A DNA stretch of 64,000 nucleotides from Aldehydirespirator sp963667505 (GCA_963667505.2 OY763490.2:1054001-1118000); one strand, 5' to 3'. Positions 23,013 through 32,334 are shown, numbered from the stretch's first letter. Translations and numbers: made by a program. Notes: generated by a model from the letters alone, not told the origin.

Positions 23013-23610
23013 GGATGCAGGCCTGTCCGTGAGGGCGTCGACGGGCGCGGCGTCAACCAGGTCGCGACGGTTGCCCTCGACCTAGTGGAGGGCAACCGTC
23101 TCGACCCCGAGGCGCTGGCGACCCAGGCGCTCACCTACCCGCAGTCGGTGCGCCAGCGCGCCGGGCACGTTCTCGACGCGGTGTCGGGGGCCGCCGAGGG
23201 CCGCCTGGACACCGATCCGCTGGCCGCGACGATCAGCCCGTCGGCGGCCGTCACGCCACTGATGCCCGGCGTTGCGCTGCGGTTCGACAGCCTCTGGCCG
23301 ATCAGCCAACGCGGCTGGAGCATCGACCTCGACGCCCTTGACGAGGCGGTGGCGGCCACCTCCGGCTACGCGTTCATGGTCCAACTCGTCGGCTTCCACA
23401 GCTGGGCTGCCGCCTCCGATGCCGGGCGTCAGCGTCGCGCGGGTGGTGTGCGAGGAAGCCGACGTCGGCGCCGACTTCACCGCGGCGGTCAACGCGATGC
23501 TGGCCTCTCCGGCGGAATGCCCCGACATGGCCGGAGCCAACGAGCGGGCCGAGTTGAAGCGCATCTGGGAGATGACCGCCGAGGCACGGTCCGGACGCGT
23601 CACCGACTAG
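23013..23610 (+). pseudogene. Frame-disrupted gene remnant, possibly AbiEi-like antitoxin
   Basis: One frame from 23013 to about 23430 reads GVNQVATVALDLVEGNRLDP then EALATQALTYPQSVRQRAGH; the VATVALDLV...LDPEAL...VRQRxGHxLD pattern recalls the C-terminal half of AbiEi-type antitoxins. No good start codon or N-terminal domain precedes it. Coding character then moves to another frame (CEEADVGADFTAAVNAML, ERAELKRIWEMTAEARSG) ending at TAG 23610. I read this as a decayed gene, or two joined fragments. The family assignment is weak. Confidence 0.4.
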
Positions 23611-23669
23611 CCGCCGCGGAATGTCCTGCGGTCCTCAGGGTGGGGGGTGGTGCGCCCTATCATGCGGGG

Positions 23670-23957
23670 ATGGCCCGGGACCGGATTGAGCGTCGTCTGC
23701 GCGGGATCGGACGCCAGCTCGCTGCCCTGCGCACCGACCTGCGCGTCTGCGATGAGCAGCTCGTGCAGGTGAGCGACGAGGCCGACGAGTACCGGCTGCG
23801 GGCGCTGGTGTCGGAGACGCCGCTGGCCGAGCGCGACTACCGCGAGGCGCAGCGCCACGCCGAGCGGCTCCGGCGGCACCGCAACGAGCTCACCGACCGC
23901 ATCGCCCGCCTCGAGGCCGACCAGGACGCCCTGCTGGACCGGTTGGGCGCGCCGTGA
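23670..23957 (+). CDS. Small coiled-coil protein of unknown function
   Basis: 95 residues, highly charged and almost all helical by pattern: MARDRIERRLRGIGRQLAAL, then DEQLVQVSDEADEYRLRALV, ending with heptad-like AERLRRHRNELTDRIARLEA. Proteins of this kind commonly precede the PdtaR-type regulator in actinobacteria. Its stop overlaps the GTG of that gene (GTGA), so the two are translationally coupled. No enzymatic motif. Confidence 0.7.
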   Translation: MARDRIERRLRGIGRQLAALRTDLRVCDEQLVQVSDEADEYRLRALVSETPLAERDYREAQRHAERLRRHRNELTDRIARLEADQDALLDRLGAP

Positions 23958-24541
23958 GCCCCGCCGGCCCGGTTCGGGTGGTGGTGGCCGAGGACGAGGC
24001 CATCATCCGGCTCGACCTGGTGGAGACGTTGCGGGAGCAGGGGTTGGACGTGGTGGCCGACACCGGCCGCGGCGACGAGGCGGTGCGGCTTGTGGCTGAG
24101 CATCGGCCCGACGTGGCCATACTCGATGTGAAGATGCCCGGACTCGACGGCATCGAGGCGGCTCGGGCCATCGCCTCCGAGCGCCACAGCGCCGTGGTGA
24201 TCCTCACCGCCTTCAGCCAGCGCGAGCTGATCGAGCAGGCCCGCGAGGCGGGGGCGATGACCTACCTGGTCAAGCCGTACCGCCGGGAGGCGCTGGTTCC
24301 CGCGGTGGAGATGGCCCTGGCCCGCTACCGGGAGATGCAGGCGCTCGAGGGCCAGGTCGGCGACCTGGAGGAACGGCTGGAGGTTCGCAAGGTCCTGGAC
24401 CGGGCCAAGGGGCGCCTCATCGACGGCCACGGCCTCAGCGAGCAGGACGCCTACACGTTCATCCAGCGCACGGCCATGGCCCAGCGCCGCACCATGAGCG
24501 CCGTGGCGGACGACATCGTCGAGGGCCGCCTCGAGCCGTGA
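23954..24541 (+). CDS. pdtaR: ANTAR-domain response regulator, PdtaR-like
   Basis: 195 residues. Receiver domain 1-125: acidic pocket AEDEA, phospho-acceptor Asp in VAILDVKMPG, switch Thr in ILTAF and Lys in YLVKPY. The C-terminal ANTAR RNA-binding domain shows VRKVLDRAKGRLIDGHGLSE and AYTFIQRTAMAQRRTM, with the A-K and hydrophobic pattern that contacts tandem hexaloop RNA. Such regulators act as antiterminators, partnered with PdtaS-type kinases; no kinase gene is nearby. Confidence 0.92.
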   Translation: MSPAGPVRVVVAEDEAIIRLDLVETLREQGLDVVADTGRGDEAVRLVAEHRPDVAILDVKMPGLDGIEAARAIASERHSAVVILTAFSQRELIEQAREAGAMTYLVKPYRREALVPAVEMALARYREMQALEGQVGDLEERLEVRKVLDRAKGRLIDGHGLSEQDAYTFIQRTAMAQRRTMSAVADDIVEGRLEP

Positions 24542-24580
24542 CCCTCCGGCCGCTGGCCGCTATGCCGTAGATTCGGGGCA

Positions 24581-27331
24581 ATGGCCAAGGTGATGCTCAT
24601 CGACGGGCACTCGCTGGCCTACCGCGCCTTCTTCGCGCTCCCCACCGACCTGGCGACCGCGTCGGGGCAGATCACCAATGCCGTGTTCGGCTTCACGTCG
24701 ATGCTCATCAACCTGTGGCGCGACCACAGCCCGGACAAGACCGTGGTGGCCTTCGACCGGCCCGAGCCCACGTTCCGCCACGACATGGTGGCCGACTACA
24801 AGGGCACCCGGGACTCCGCTCCCGACATCCTGCGCCAGCAGATGGGACTGGTGCGCGAGGTGCTGGAGGCCCTCGGGGTGCCCACCGTGGACGCGGCCGG
24901 CTACGAGGCCGACGACATCGTGGCCACGCTGGCGACCGAGGCTCGGGACGCCGGCAGCGACGCCATCATCGTCACCGGAGACCGGGACTCCTACCAGCTC
25001 GTCGAAGACCCCCATGTGAAGGTGCTCTACAACATGCGGGGCGTGTCGGACTACGCGCTCTTCGACGAGGCGGGCATCCTGGAGCGAACCGGCGTGAGAC
25101 CCGCCGACTACGTGCCCTACGCGGCGCTGCGCGGCGACACCAGCGACAACCTGCCGGGCGTCCCCGGGGTCGGCGCCAAGACCGCGGCCAAACTGGTGAA
25201 CGAGCGAGGCGGACTGGACGGCATCTTCGACTCCCTGGACGCGCTCACGCCCAAGCTGCGGGAGAACCTGGCCGCGGCTCAGTCGCAGGTGCGCAGCAAC
25301 GCCGAGGTGATGCGACTGGTGCGGGACGTGCCCCTGGAGTGCGGCCTGGCCGGCCTCGAGCCGGGCGAGATCGACGCCCAGGCGGTGCGAAAGCTGTTCG
25401 ACTTCCTCGAGTTCCGCAGCCTCCATGTCCGCCTGGCCGAGGTGCTCGGCGACGCCCTGGGCGACGAGGCGAGCCGCAGCCCGACGGTGCTGGAGCCGTC
25501 GGTGGCGGTGTGCTCGACGGCCGCGGATGCGGTGACGGCCCTGACGGCGCTCTCGGCCGACGGCCAGCTCGCCGAGACGCCCCTGGCGGTGGCCGTGCCC
25601 GGCGCAGGCCTCGAGGCCGGGCTGGCGCTGGTCTCCGACGCCGACGCGGCCGAGGTGGTGTTCGTTCCCGGCGAGCTGCTGGCGTCCGCTGAGGTTGCGA
25701 CCGCGCTCAGCGAGCTTCTCGTCCGCGACGAACGTGGCGACCGAGACGACCACGACGGCGACGGCCGCGACGACCACAACGTTGACGGTGACGGCCGCCG
25801 GGGGAGGCCGTTGGCGCTTCACGGCGCCAAGACGGCCATGAGGGCCCTGCTCGACCGGGGGGTGGAGATGCGCGATCCCAGCCTCGACACGATGCTGGCC
25901 GCCTACCTGCTCGACCCTGCCGACGCCCGCTACGACCTTGCCGACGTGGTCCGCCGCTACACCGACCTTGAGCCGCCGGCCGCGGGTGCGCCCGAGGGCC
26001 GGCTCGACTTCGGCGACGACGCGTTGGTGCCGGCCGACGAGGCGGCCTGGGCCGCGCTGGCCGTCGACCGCCTGGTGGCGCCGCTGCGCGAGGCGCTGGC
26101 CGCCCAGGGGCTCGACTACCTCAACGACGAGGTCGAGGTGCCCTTGGTGGGGGTGCTGGCCCGCATGGAGCATGTCGGCATCGGCGTTGACCGAGGCGTG
26201 TTGGAGCGGATCCGCGACGAGCTGGCCACCGAGTCCGAGGCCCTGCGCCAGGCGGTGCTCGACGCCGCGGGCCGAGACATCAACGTCAACTCGCCCAAGC
26301 AGCTGGGCGAGGTCCTGTTCGAGGACTTGGGGCTAACGCCCGTCAAGCGCACCAAGACCGGCTTCTCCACCGACGCCCAGTCGCTGGAGAAGCTGCGGGG
26401 CGAGCATCCGATCGTCGAGAACCTCCTCGCATACCGCGAGGTGGAGAAGCTGCGCTCCACCTACGGCGTGGGCCTGCTCGCGGAGGTCGGAGCCAACGGG
26501 CGCATCCACGCCACGTTCAACCAGACAGTGGCCCGCACCGGCCGCCTCAGCTCCGACGCGCCCAACCTTCACAACATCCCGGTGCGGTCCGAGCGGGGGC
26601 GGGTGTTTCGCACCGCCTTCACCGCGGCGCCCGGTCGGCGCCTGCTGGTGGCCGACTACGACCAGATCGAGCTTCGTTGCATCGCCCACCTGGCCCGCGA
26701 CCCGGGCCTGACGGCCGCGTTCGAGGCGGGCGACGACATCCACACGGCCACCGCGGCCCGAGTGTTCGGGATCGAGCCGTCCGAGGTCGGGGTGGAGGAG
26801 CGGTCCACGGCCAAGATGGTGTCGTACGGACTGGCCTACGGGATGGAGGCCTACGGCCTGGCCCAGCGGCTCAACATTCCCACGCCCGAGGCCGCCGAGA
26901 TCCTCGACGCCTACTTCTCGGCGTTCCCCTCGGTGCGCCGCTACATGGACGAGACCGTGGCCGAGGCTCGCAGCCGGGGCTACACCGAGACTCTGTTCGG
27001 GCGCCGCCGCCAGATCCCCGAGCTGGCCAGCCCCAACACCCGTCTGCGCCAGGCCGGCGAGCGCCAGGCCATGAATGCGGGGATCCAGGGGCTGGCCGCC
27101 GATATCTTCAAGGTGGCGCTGGTGCGCCTTGACCGGGCCCTCGGCGAGGAGGCCATGGCGTCGCGCATAGTGCTGCAAGTCCACGACGAGATAATCCTCG
27201 AGTCCCCCGAGCCGGAGATCGAGGCTGCTTCGGAGCTGACCCGCTCGGTGATGCGGGGTGCCTACGAGCTGAGCGTGCCCCTCGAAGTGGATCTGAAGGT
27301 GTCCCGCACCTGGGCCGACGCGAAAAACTGA
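24581..27331 (+). CDS. polA: DNA polymerase I
   Basis: 916 residues. Residues 1-290 are the 5' nuclease (LIDGHSLAYRAFFALP, TVVAFDRPEPTFRH, VTGDRDSYQLV, GVPGVGAKTAAKLV). Residues 300-490 occupy the place of the proofreading domain but lack recognisable DxE catalytic acids, as in other actinobacteria. Residues 530-916 are the polymerase: ARTGRLSSDAPNLHNIP, motif A DYDQIELRCIAHLARD, motif B RSTAKMVSYGLAYG, motif C VHDEIILE. Residues 382-408 form an Asp/Arg/His-rich low-complexity insert (RDDHDGDGRDDHNVDGDG). Confidence 0.97.
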   Translation: MAKVMLIDGHSLAYRAFFALPTDLATASGQITNAVFGFTSMLINLWRDHSPDKTVVAFDRPEPTFRHDMVADYKGTRDSAPDILRQQMGLVREVLEALGVPTVDAAGYEADDIVATLATEARDAGSDAIIVTGDRDSYQLVEDPHVKVLYNMRGVSDYALFDEAGILERTGVRPADYVPYAALRGDTSDNLPGVPGVGAKTAAKLVNERGGLDGIFDSLDALTPKLRENLAAAQSQVRSNAEVMRLVRDVPLECGLAGLEPGEIDAQAVRKLFDFLEFRSLHVRLAEVLGDALGDEASRSPTVLEPSVAVCSTAADAVTALTALSADGQLAETPLAVAVPGAGLEAGLALVSDADAAEVVFVPGELLASAEVATALSELLVRDERGDRDDHDGDGRDDHNVDGDGRRGRPLALHGAKTAMRALLDRGVEMRDPSLDTMLAAYLLDPADARYDLADVVRRYTDLEPPAAGAPEGRLDFGDDALVPADEAAWAALAVDRLVAPLREALAAQGLDYLNDEVEVPLVGVLARMEHVGIGVDRGVLERIRDELATESEALRQAVLDAAGRDINVNSPKQLGEVLFEDLGLTPVKRTKTGFSTDAQSLEKLRGEHPIVENLLAYREVEKLRSTYGVGLLAEVGANGRIHATFNQTVARTGRLSSDAPNLHNIPVRSERGRVFRTAFTAAPGRRLLVADYDQIELRCIAHLARDPGLTAAFEAGDDIHTATAARVFGIEPSEVGVEERSTAKMVSYGLAYGMEAYGLAQRLNIPTPEAAEILDAYFSAFPSVRRYMDETVAEARSRGYTETLFGRRRQIPELASPNTRLRQAGERQAMNAGIQGLAADIFKVALVRLDRALGEEAMASRIVLQVHDEIILESPEPEIEAASELTRSVMRGAYELSVPLEVDLKVSRTWADAKN

Positions 27332-27461
27332 CCCCCGTCGGGCCGTGGAGACGAGTCTTCCGGGGCGTCCGATAGCCTCGCGTGGTCGCAGCCGCGACCC
27401 CCTCGGCCGATCCCGGCCGCAGGGCCGTTCCAGAACCCCGATCCCTGTCCGAAAGAACTCC

Positions 27462-28877
27462 GTGACCGACACCGCAACCCCAACGCTCGTCCCGCCTGCG
27501 CCCGCCGACATGGGCACATTCGCTGACGACGGCACCTACATCCCCCGCCAGATCGTCGAGGACGACCTCGGCGACATCGACATAGACGAGGCCTACGCCT
27601 CCACGATGGTGGTCGTCGAGGACGGCCAGATCGTCGAGGGCACCATCGTGCGGATCGACAAGGAGGAGGTGCTGCTCGACATCGGCTACAAGTCCGAGGG
27701 CGTGATCCCCGCCCGGGAGCTGAGCATCCGCCACGACGTCGATCCCGGCGAGGTGGTGGCGATGGGTGAGGAGATCGAGGCGCTGGTCATCACCCGCGAG
27801 GACAAGGAGGGCCGCCTGGTCCTGTCCAAGAAGCGGGCCCAGTACGAGCGGGCCTGGGGCCGGATCGAAGGGATGAAGGAGTCCAACACCGCGGTGCGGG
27901 GCCTGGTGATCGAGGTCGTCAAGGGCGGGCTCATCGTCGATATCGGACTGCGCGGCTTCCTGCCCGCGTCGCTGGTCGAGCTGCGCCGGGTGCGCGACCT
28001 TCAGCCCTACGTGGGCCGGGAGCTCGACGCCAAGATCCTCGAACTCGACAAGAACCGAAACAACGTGGTGCTCAGCCGGCGGGCGTGGCTGGAGGAGACC
28101 CAGCGCGAGCAGCGCGAGAAGTTCCTCGACAACCTCAAGCCCGGCGAGATCCGCACCGGCGTGGTGTCCTCGGTCGTCAACTTCGGCGCGTTCGTGGACC
28201 TGGGCGGGATGGACGGCCTTGTGCACGTGTCGGAGCTGTCCTGGAAGCACGTCGACCACCCGAGCGCGGTGGTGTCGGCCGGCGACCGCATCGATGTGCA
28301 GGTGCTCGAGGTCGACTTGGAGCGGGAGCGGATCAGCCTGTCGCTGAAGGCCACCCAGCAGGATCCCTGGCAGGAGTTCGCGGCCAGCCACCGGGTGGGG
28401 GAGCTGGTCTACGGCCGGGTCACCAAGCTGGTGCCGTTCGGCTCGTTCGTGCAGGTCGGCGACGGCATCGAGGGCCTGGTTCACATTTCGGAGATGTCGG
28501 CGCACCATGTGGATCTGCCCGAGCAGGTGGTCACCCCCGGCGAGGAGCTGTGGGTGAAGATCATCGACCTCGACCTGCAGCGCCGCCGGATCAGCCTGTC
28601 GATCAAGCAGGCCGCCGAGGGCGGCGTGGTGGCCGCCGAATACCAGGAGCACTTCGGCGACCATGCCTACGACGAGGAGGGCAACTACATCGGCGCCGCG
28701 GGCTCCGAAGGCCAGGCCGCCTGGGAGGACTACTACTCCGACACCGGCGAGGACGAAGCCGAGGACGGTGAGTACGCCGATGCGGACGCGGCCGGCGACG
28801 AGATCGAGTTCTCGACCGCGGAGACTGCGGAGCCCGCGGACGCCGAGCCCGCGGGTGTCGCTGCGGACGAGACCTGA
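27462..28877 (+). CDS. rpsA: 30S ribosomal protein S1
   Basis: 471 residues with four S1 RNA-binding repeats: VVEDGQIVEGTIVRIDKEEV, SNTAVRGLVIEVVKGGLIVD, IRTGVVSSVVNFGAFVDLGG and GELVYGRVTKLVPFGSFVQV. The Asp/Glu/Ala-rich C-terminal tail (from about residue 400) is typical of actinobacterial S1. GTG 27462 (VTDTATPTLVPP) is chosen as start; the frame is open further up but that sequence is not conserved. coaE follows after 3 bp. Confidence 0.95.
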   Translation: MTDTATPTLVPPAPADMGTFADDGTYIPRQIVEDDLGDIDIDEAYASTMVVVEDGQIVEGTIVRIDKEEVLLDIGYKSEGVIPARELSIRHDVDPGEVVAMGEEIEALVITREDKEGRLVLSKKRAQYERAWGRIEGMKESNTAVRGLVIEVVKGGLIVDIGLRGFLPASLVELRRVRDLQPYVGRELDAKILELDKNRNNVVLSRRAWLEETQREQREKFLDNLKPGEIRTGVVSSVVNFGAFVDLGGMDGLVHVSELSWKHVDHPSAVVSAGDRIDVQVLEVDLERERISLSLKATQQDPWQEFAASHRVGELVYGRVTKLVPFGSFVQVGDGIEGLVHISEMSAHHVDLPEQVVTPGEELWVKIIDLDLQRRRISLSIKQAAEGGVVAAEYQEHFGDHAYDEEGNYIGAAGSEGQAAWEDYYSDTGEDEAEDGEYADADAAGDEIEFSTAETAEPADAEPAGVAADET

Positions 28878-28880
28878 CCG

Positions 28881-29501
28881 CTGCCCGAGATCGCGCTGAC
28901 AGGGGGGATAGGCGCCGGAAAGTCGACGGTGGGCGCCGGGCTGGTCGAGCGGGGCTCGATCCTCATCGACGCCGACCAGATCGTCCGGGACCTCCAGCGT
29001 CCGGGGCAACCGGTGTTCGACGCCATCGTGGACCGCTGGGGTCCGGCGGTGGTGGCTGACGACGGTTCCCTCGACCGGGCCGCGGTGGCCGAGATCGTGT
29101 TCAACGACTCCGACGAGCTGGCCGCTCTCAACGCCATCGTCCATCCGGCTGTGGGAGTGGAGATGGCCAGACGACGGACCGCCGCGGCGGCCGAGTCGCC
29201 CGGCGGGGTGGTGGTGCTCGACATCCCGCTGCTGGTCCGTCCCGACGGCGAGCCCATCGCCGAGCGCTACCAGAACCTGGCCGGAGTCGTGGTGGTGGAC
29301 GCCGACCCCGAGGTCGCGGTGCAGCGCCTCGTGGCCCAGCGGGGAGTGTCCGAGGACGACGCCCGGGCCCGCATCGCCAACCAGGCCGACCGAGAGGCCA
29401 GGCTGGCGGTGGCCGACTTCGTGATCGACAACAACGGCGCCCCCGAGGATCTCGACCCCCAGATCGACGCTTGCTACCGCTGGGCGGCCGCCCTCGGCTG
29501 A
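28881..29501 (+). CDS. coaE: Dephospho-CoA kinase, probable CTG start
   Basis: The P-loop LTGGIGAGKST is encoded at 28893-28925, yet the frame has a stop (the rpsA TGA) at 28875 and no ATG, GTG or TTG before the P-loop. The first usable codon is CTG 28881, giving LPEIALTGGIGAGKST, the normal CoaE N terminus. GTG 28929 would remove the ATP site. Other family segments: ILIDADQIVRDLQRPGQPV, VLDIPLLVRPDGEPIAE and VVVVDADPEVAVQRL. About 206 residues, a normal length. The gene starts 3 bp after rpsA, so it may be translated by re-initiation. It performs the last step of CoA synthesis. Confidence 0.85.
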   Translation: MPEIALTGGIGAGKSTVGAGLVERGSILIDADQIVRDLQRPGQPVFDAIVDRWGPAVVADDGSLDRAAVAEIVFNDSDELAALNAIVHPAVGVEMARRRTAAAAESPGGVVVLDIPLLVRPDGEPIAERYQNLAGVVVVDADPEVAVQRLVAQRGVSEDDARARIANQADREARLAVADFVIDNNGAPEDLDPQIDACYRWAAALG

Positions 29502-29582
29502 CTGCCCGTCCGGGTCGGTGTCGGTACCATCGGGGCCTGGGCCGAGCGGCCCGAGAGCGAAGCGAGCAGGAGCGGAAGACAG

Positions 29583-31652
29583 ATGCCGCCGGTGACCGTG
29601 CCCAGCGACCGGAAGGCCTTCGAGGTGGTCGCTCCGTTCGAGCCGGCCGGCGACCAGCCCAAGGCCATCGAGGCGCTGGCTGCGGGCGTGGCCGCCGGGC
29701 ACCGCTTCCAGACGCTGCTGGGCATCACCGGGTCGGGCAAGAGCGCCACCATCGCCTGGACCATCGAGCGGGCCCAGCGGCCCACGCTGGTGCTGGCCCC
29801 CAACAAGTCGCTGGCCGCCCAGCTGGCCAACGAGCTGCGGGAGTTGTTCCCCAACAACCGGGTGGAGTACTTCGTCAGCTACTACGACTACTACCAGCCC
29901 GAGGCGTACATGCCGGCCAGCGACACCTACATCGAGAAGGACTCGTCGGTGAACGACGAGATCGACCGGCTGCGCCACTCGGCCACCTCGGCCCTGCTCA
30001 CCAGGCGCGACACCATCGTGGTGGCGTCGGTGTCGGCCATCTACGGCCTGGGCTCGCCCGAGGAGTACGAGACCCAGCTGCTGGTGCTCAACACCGGCAC
30101 CGAGCACGACCAGCGCTCGATCCTGCGCCGCCTGGTGGACCTGCAGTACGAGCGCAACGACATGAACCTCACCAGGGGCAAGTTCCGGGTGCGGGGCGAC
30201 ACCATCGAGATCCATCCCGCCTACGACGAGACCGCGGTGCGGGTGGAGCTGTTCGGCGACGACGTGGAGCGCATCACCGTGTTCGACCCGCTCACCGGCG
30301 AGCGCCTCGAGACGCTGGAGGACCTGGTGGTGTTCCCGGCCACCCACTACGCCACCAGCGCCGAGCGGATGGAGGCCGCCGTGGGGCGCATCGAGGCCGA
30401 GCTGGCCGAGCGGCTGGCGCACTTCGAGGCCGAGGGCAAGCTGCTGGAGGCCCAGCGGCTGCAGATGCGCACCAGCTACGACCTGGAGATGATGGCCGAG
30501 CTGGGCTACTGCAACGGCATCGAGAACTACTCGGCGCCCATCGACGGCCGGGGCCCGGGCGAGTCGCCCTACACGCTGCTCGACTACTTCCCCGGCGACT
30601 TCCTGATGGTGATCGACGAGTCGCACGTGGCCGTGCCCCAGCTGCACGGCCAGTACGAGGGCGACCGCAGCCGCAAGGAGACCCTGATCGAGCACGGCTT
30701 CCGGCTGCCGTCGGCGGCCGACAACCGCCCGCTGCGCTTCGACGAGGTGATGGCCCGGCTCAACCAGGTGGTCTTCATGTCGGCCACCCCCGGCGCCTAC
30801 GAGCTCGACGTGTCCGACCAGGTGGTGGAGCAGATCGTCCGGCCGACGGGGCTGGTCGACCCCGAGGTGGTGGTGAAGCCGACCAAGGGCCAGATCGACG
30901 ACCTGTTGGAGGAGATCGCGACGAGGACCGACCGGGAGCAGCGGGTGCTGGTGACCACCCTCACCAAGAAGATGTCCGAGGACCTCACCGACTACCTGCT
31001 GGAGCGGGGCCTGCGGGTGCGTTACCTGCACAGCGAGGTGGACACCATCCAGCGCATCGAGATCCTGCGCGACCTGCGGCTCGGCGAGTTCGACGTGCTG
31101 GTGGGCATCAACCTGCTGCGCGAGGGCCTCGACCTGCCCGAGGTATCGCTGGTGGCCATCCTCGACGCCGACAAGGAGGGGTTCCTGCGCAGCGAGACTT
31201 CGCTGATCCAGACCATCGGCCGGGCGGCCCGCAACGTGGACGGCCAGGTGGTGATGTACGCGGATGCGGTGACCGACTCGATGCGGCGGGCGATCTCCGA
31301 GACGATGCGGCGCCGGGGCCTGCAGGAGGCGTTCAACGAGGCCCACGGCATCGACCCGACCACCATCCGCAAGGCGGTCACCGACATCCTGGCCATGATC
31401 CGCCCCGACCGCGACGGCGCGCCGGTGCCCGACGGGGGAGTGGGCGGCGAGGCCGGCGGGGGACTGGCCGCAGCCCGCCGCCGCGACGGCCCCGACCTGG
31501 GCGAACTGCCCGACGCCGAGCTGGAGCGCCTGATCCGTACGTTGGATGAAGAGATGCGCGAAGCCGCCGGCGACCTCCGCTTCGAGTACGCCGCAAGGTT
31601 GCGGGACGAGATCAAGGACCTCCGCCGAGAACTGGCCGAAATCCGCGGCTAG
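29583..31652 (+). CDS. uvrB: Excinuclease ABC subunit B
   Basis: 689 residues. Walker A GITGSGKS at 47-54; beta-hairpin YYDYYQPEAYMPASDTYIEK; helicase motif II MVIDESH; motif V/VI GINLLREGLDLPEVSLVAIL and QTIGRAARNVDG; C-terminal UVR domain (RFEYAARLRDEIKDLRRELA) for UvrC contact. UvrB loads on damage with UvrA. uvrA and uvrC lie 4.5 kb further on, separated by an accessory patch and the PP2C gene. ATG 29583 with GGAAGACAG upstream. Confidence 0.97.
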   Translation: MPPVTVPSDRKAFEVVAPFEPAGDQPKAIEALAAGVAAGHRFQTLLGITGSGKSATIAWTIERAQRPTLVLAPNKSLAAQLANELRELFPNNRVEYFVSYYDYYQPEAYMPASDTYIEKDSSVNDEIDRLRHSATSALLTRRDTIVVASVSAIYGLGSPEEYETQLLVLNTGTEHDQRSILRRLVDLQYERNDMNLTRGKFRVRGDTIEIHPAYDETAVRVELFGDDVERITVFDPLTGERLETLEDLVVFPATHYATSAERMEAAVGRIEAELAERLAHFEAEGKLLEAQRLQMRTSYDLEMMAELGYCNGIENYSAPIDGRGPGESPYTLLDYFPGDFLMVIDESHVAVPQLHGQYEGDRSRKETLIEHGFRLPSAADNRPLRFDEVMARLNQVVFMSATPGAYELDVSDQVVEQIVRPTGLVDPEVVVKPTKGQIDDLLEEIATRTDREQRVLVTTLTKKMSEDLTDYLLERGLRVRYLHSEVDTIQRIEILRDLRLGEFDVLVGINLLREGLDLPEVSLVAILDADKEGFLRSETSLIQTIGRAARNVDGQVVMYADAVTDSMRRAISETMRRRGLQEAFNEAHGIDPTTIRKAVTDILAMIRPDRDGAPVPDGGVGGEAGGGLAAARRRDGPDLGELPDAELERLIRTLDEEMREAAGDLRFEYAARLRDEIKDLRRELAEIRG

Positions 31653-31667
31653 CCAGCGGAGCGCGGA

Positions 31668-32111
31668 TCAGGTCGCCTCGAAGATCTCGGCACCGGACCA
31701 GCAGACCACTGAATCTTGGTCCACGGCGGTGCCGCCGCCGCAGGTGCATTTCGGGCGCTGGTCGTCTAAGAGCCGGCCCTCCTCGTCCCACAGCTGGAAC
31801 GTGTGCTTGCGCACGGGTTCGCGCACGACTCTGAGCCAGCGCCCGCGGCCTCTGGCAGTCAAGGCCTCGACCAGTGCCGAGACCAGGTCCGGCGGCGGGG
31901 GCTCGCTGGTCTTGATCAGGTAGAACGTCCCGCCAATGCCCAGCTCATGGGGCCTGTCCTCGTACCTGTCGAGGTAAGCCACAGTGCGCTGCGGATCGTA
32001 GTCCGGCGGCGGCACGCCGTCGAGGGTCAGGGTCTGGCGCCCGTCGGTGCGCATCGAGTACAGATTCACCGCAACCCACGAGTCGCGCGCGAAGGGAATG
32101 GTGCCCATCAT
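31668..32111 (-). CDS. Protein of unknown function, copy A of a duplicated pair
   Basis: 147 residues, no recognised family. It starts MMGTIPFARDSWVAVNLYSM with a strong SD (AGGAGG, 6 bp before ATG 32111). The middle has HELGIGGTFYLIKTSEPPPP and RGRGRWLRVVREPV; the C terminus has a Cys cluster KCTCGGGTAVDQDSVVCWSG, possibly metal-binding. The second copy (34235-34678) has the same length and about 24 differences in 147 residues by eye. The changes are largely conservative and both frames are intact, so both copies are probably used. A role for these proteins cannot be assigned; the AAA ATPase gene lies between them on the other strand. Confidence 0.75.
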   Translation of the reverse strand: MMGTIPFARDSWVAVNLYSMRTDGRQTLTLDGVPPPDYDPQRTVAYLDRYEDRPHELGIGGTFYLIKTSEPPPPDLVSALVEALTARGRGRWLRVVREPVRKHTFQLWDEEGRLLDDQRPKCTCGGGTAVDQDSVVCWSGAEIFEAT

Positions 32112-32199
32112 CAGGGTCCTCCTGAGTGTTCAGCAGTGCCCGCGGGACGGCCCGCCGCTTCGGCGGCGTCCGCTGCGGGGGCCGTGATCTCGGCGAGCC
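31668..32199. repeat. Long direct repeat, left copy
   Basis: This covers the copy-A gene and about 90 bp upstream of its start (TTCAGCAGTGCCCGCGGGAC ... GTGATCTCGGCGAGCC). It is closely similar to 34235-34768 in the same orientation. The repeat pair encloses about 2 kb with the ATPase gene and several remnants. Confidence 0.85.
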
Positions 32200-32301
32200 T
32201 CAGCCGTTGCCGCTGAGGATGAAGGTGTGCCGTATGTCTTCGGGGTCGCTGGTGACGACTACATCGTTGCGGGCTGCCGCCAAGCCACCTGGACTCACTA
32301 T
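32200..32301 (-). pseudogene. Remnant of a PIN-domain (VapC-type) toxin C terminus
   Basis: The minus strand reads GGLAAARNDVVVTSDPEDIR then HTFILSGNG and stops at 32200. AARxxDVVVTSDPxDI is the usual final motif of PIN toxins, holding the last acidic metal ligand. Nothing upstream continues the domain; it ends where the ATPase promoter repeats begin. A short fossil only. Confidence 0.4.
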
Positions 32302-32334
32302 CGGGTCCCCCTTAGTCACACAGCCGGTATCGGC

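Noticed and set aside
28929..29501. GTG 28929 as the start of coaE
   Set aside because: It removes the Walker A motif that lies intact and in frame immediately upstream.
27108..31346. A 1412-codon open frame on the minus strand antisense to polA end, rpsA, coaE and uvrB
   Set aside because: It is opposite to unmistakable genes in a 70% GC genome, where antisense frames stay open because stop codons are rare. Its translation is His/Gly/Val/Leu-rich repeats without any domain.
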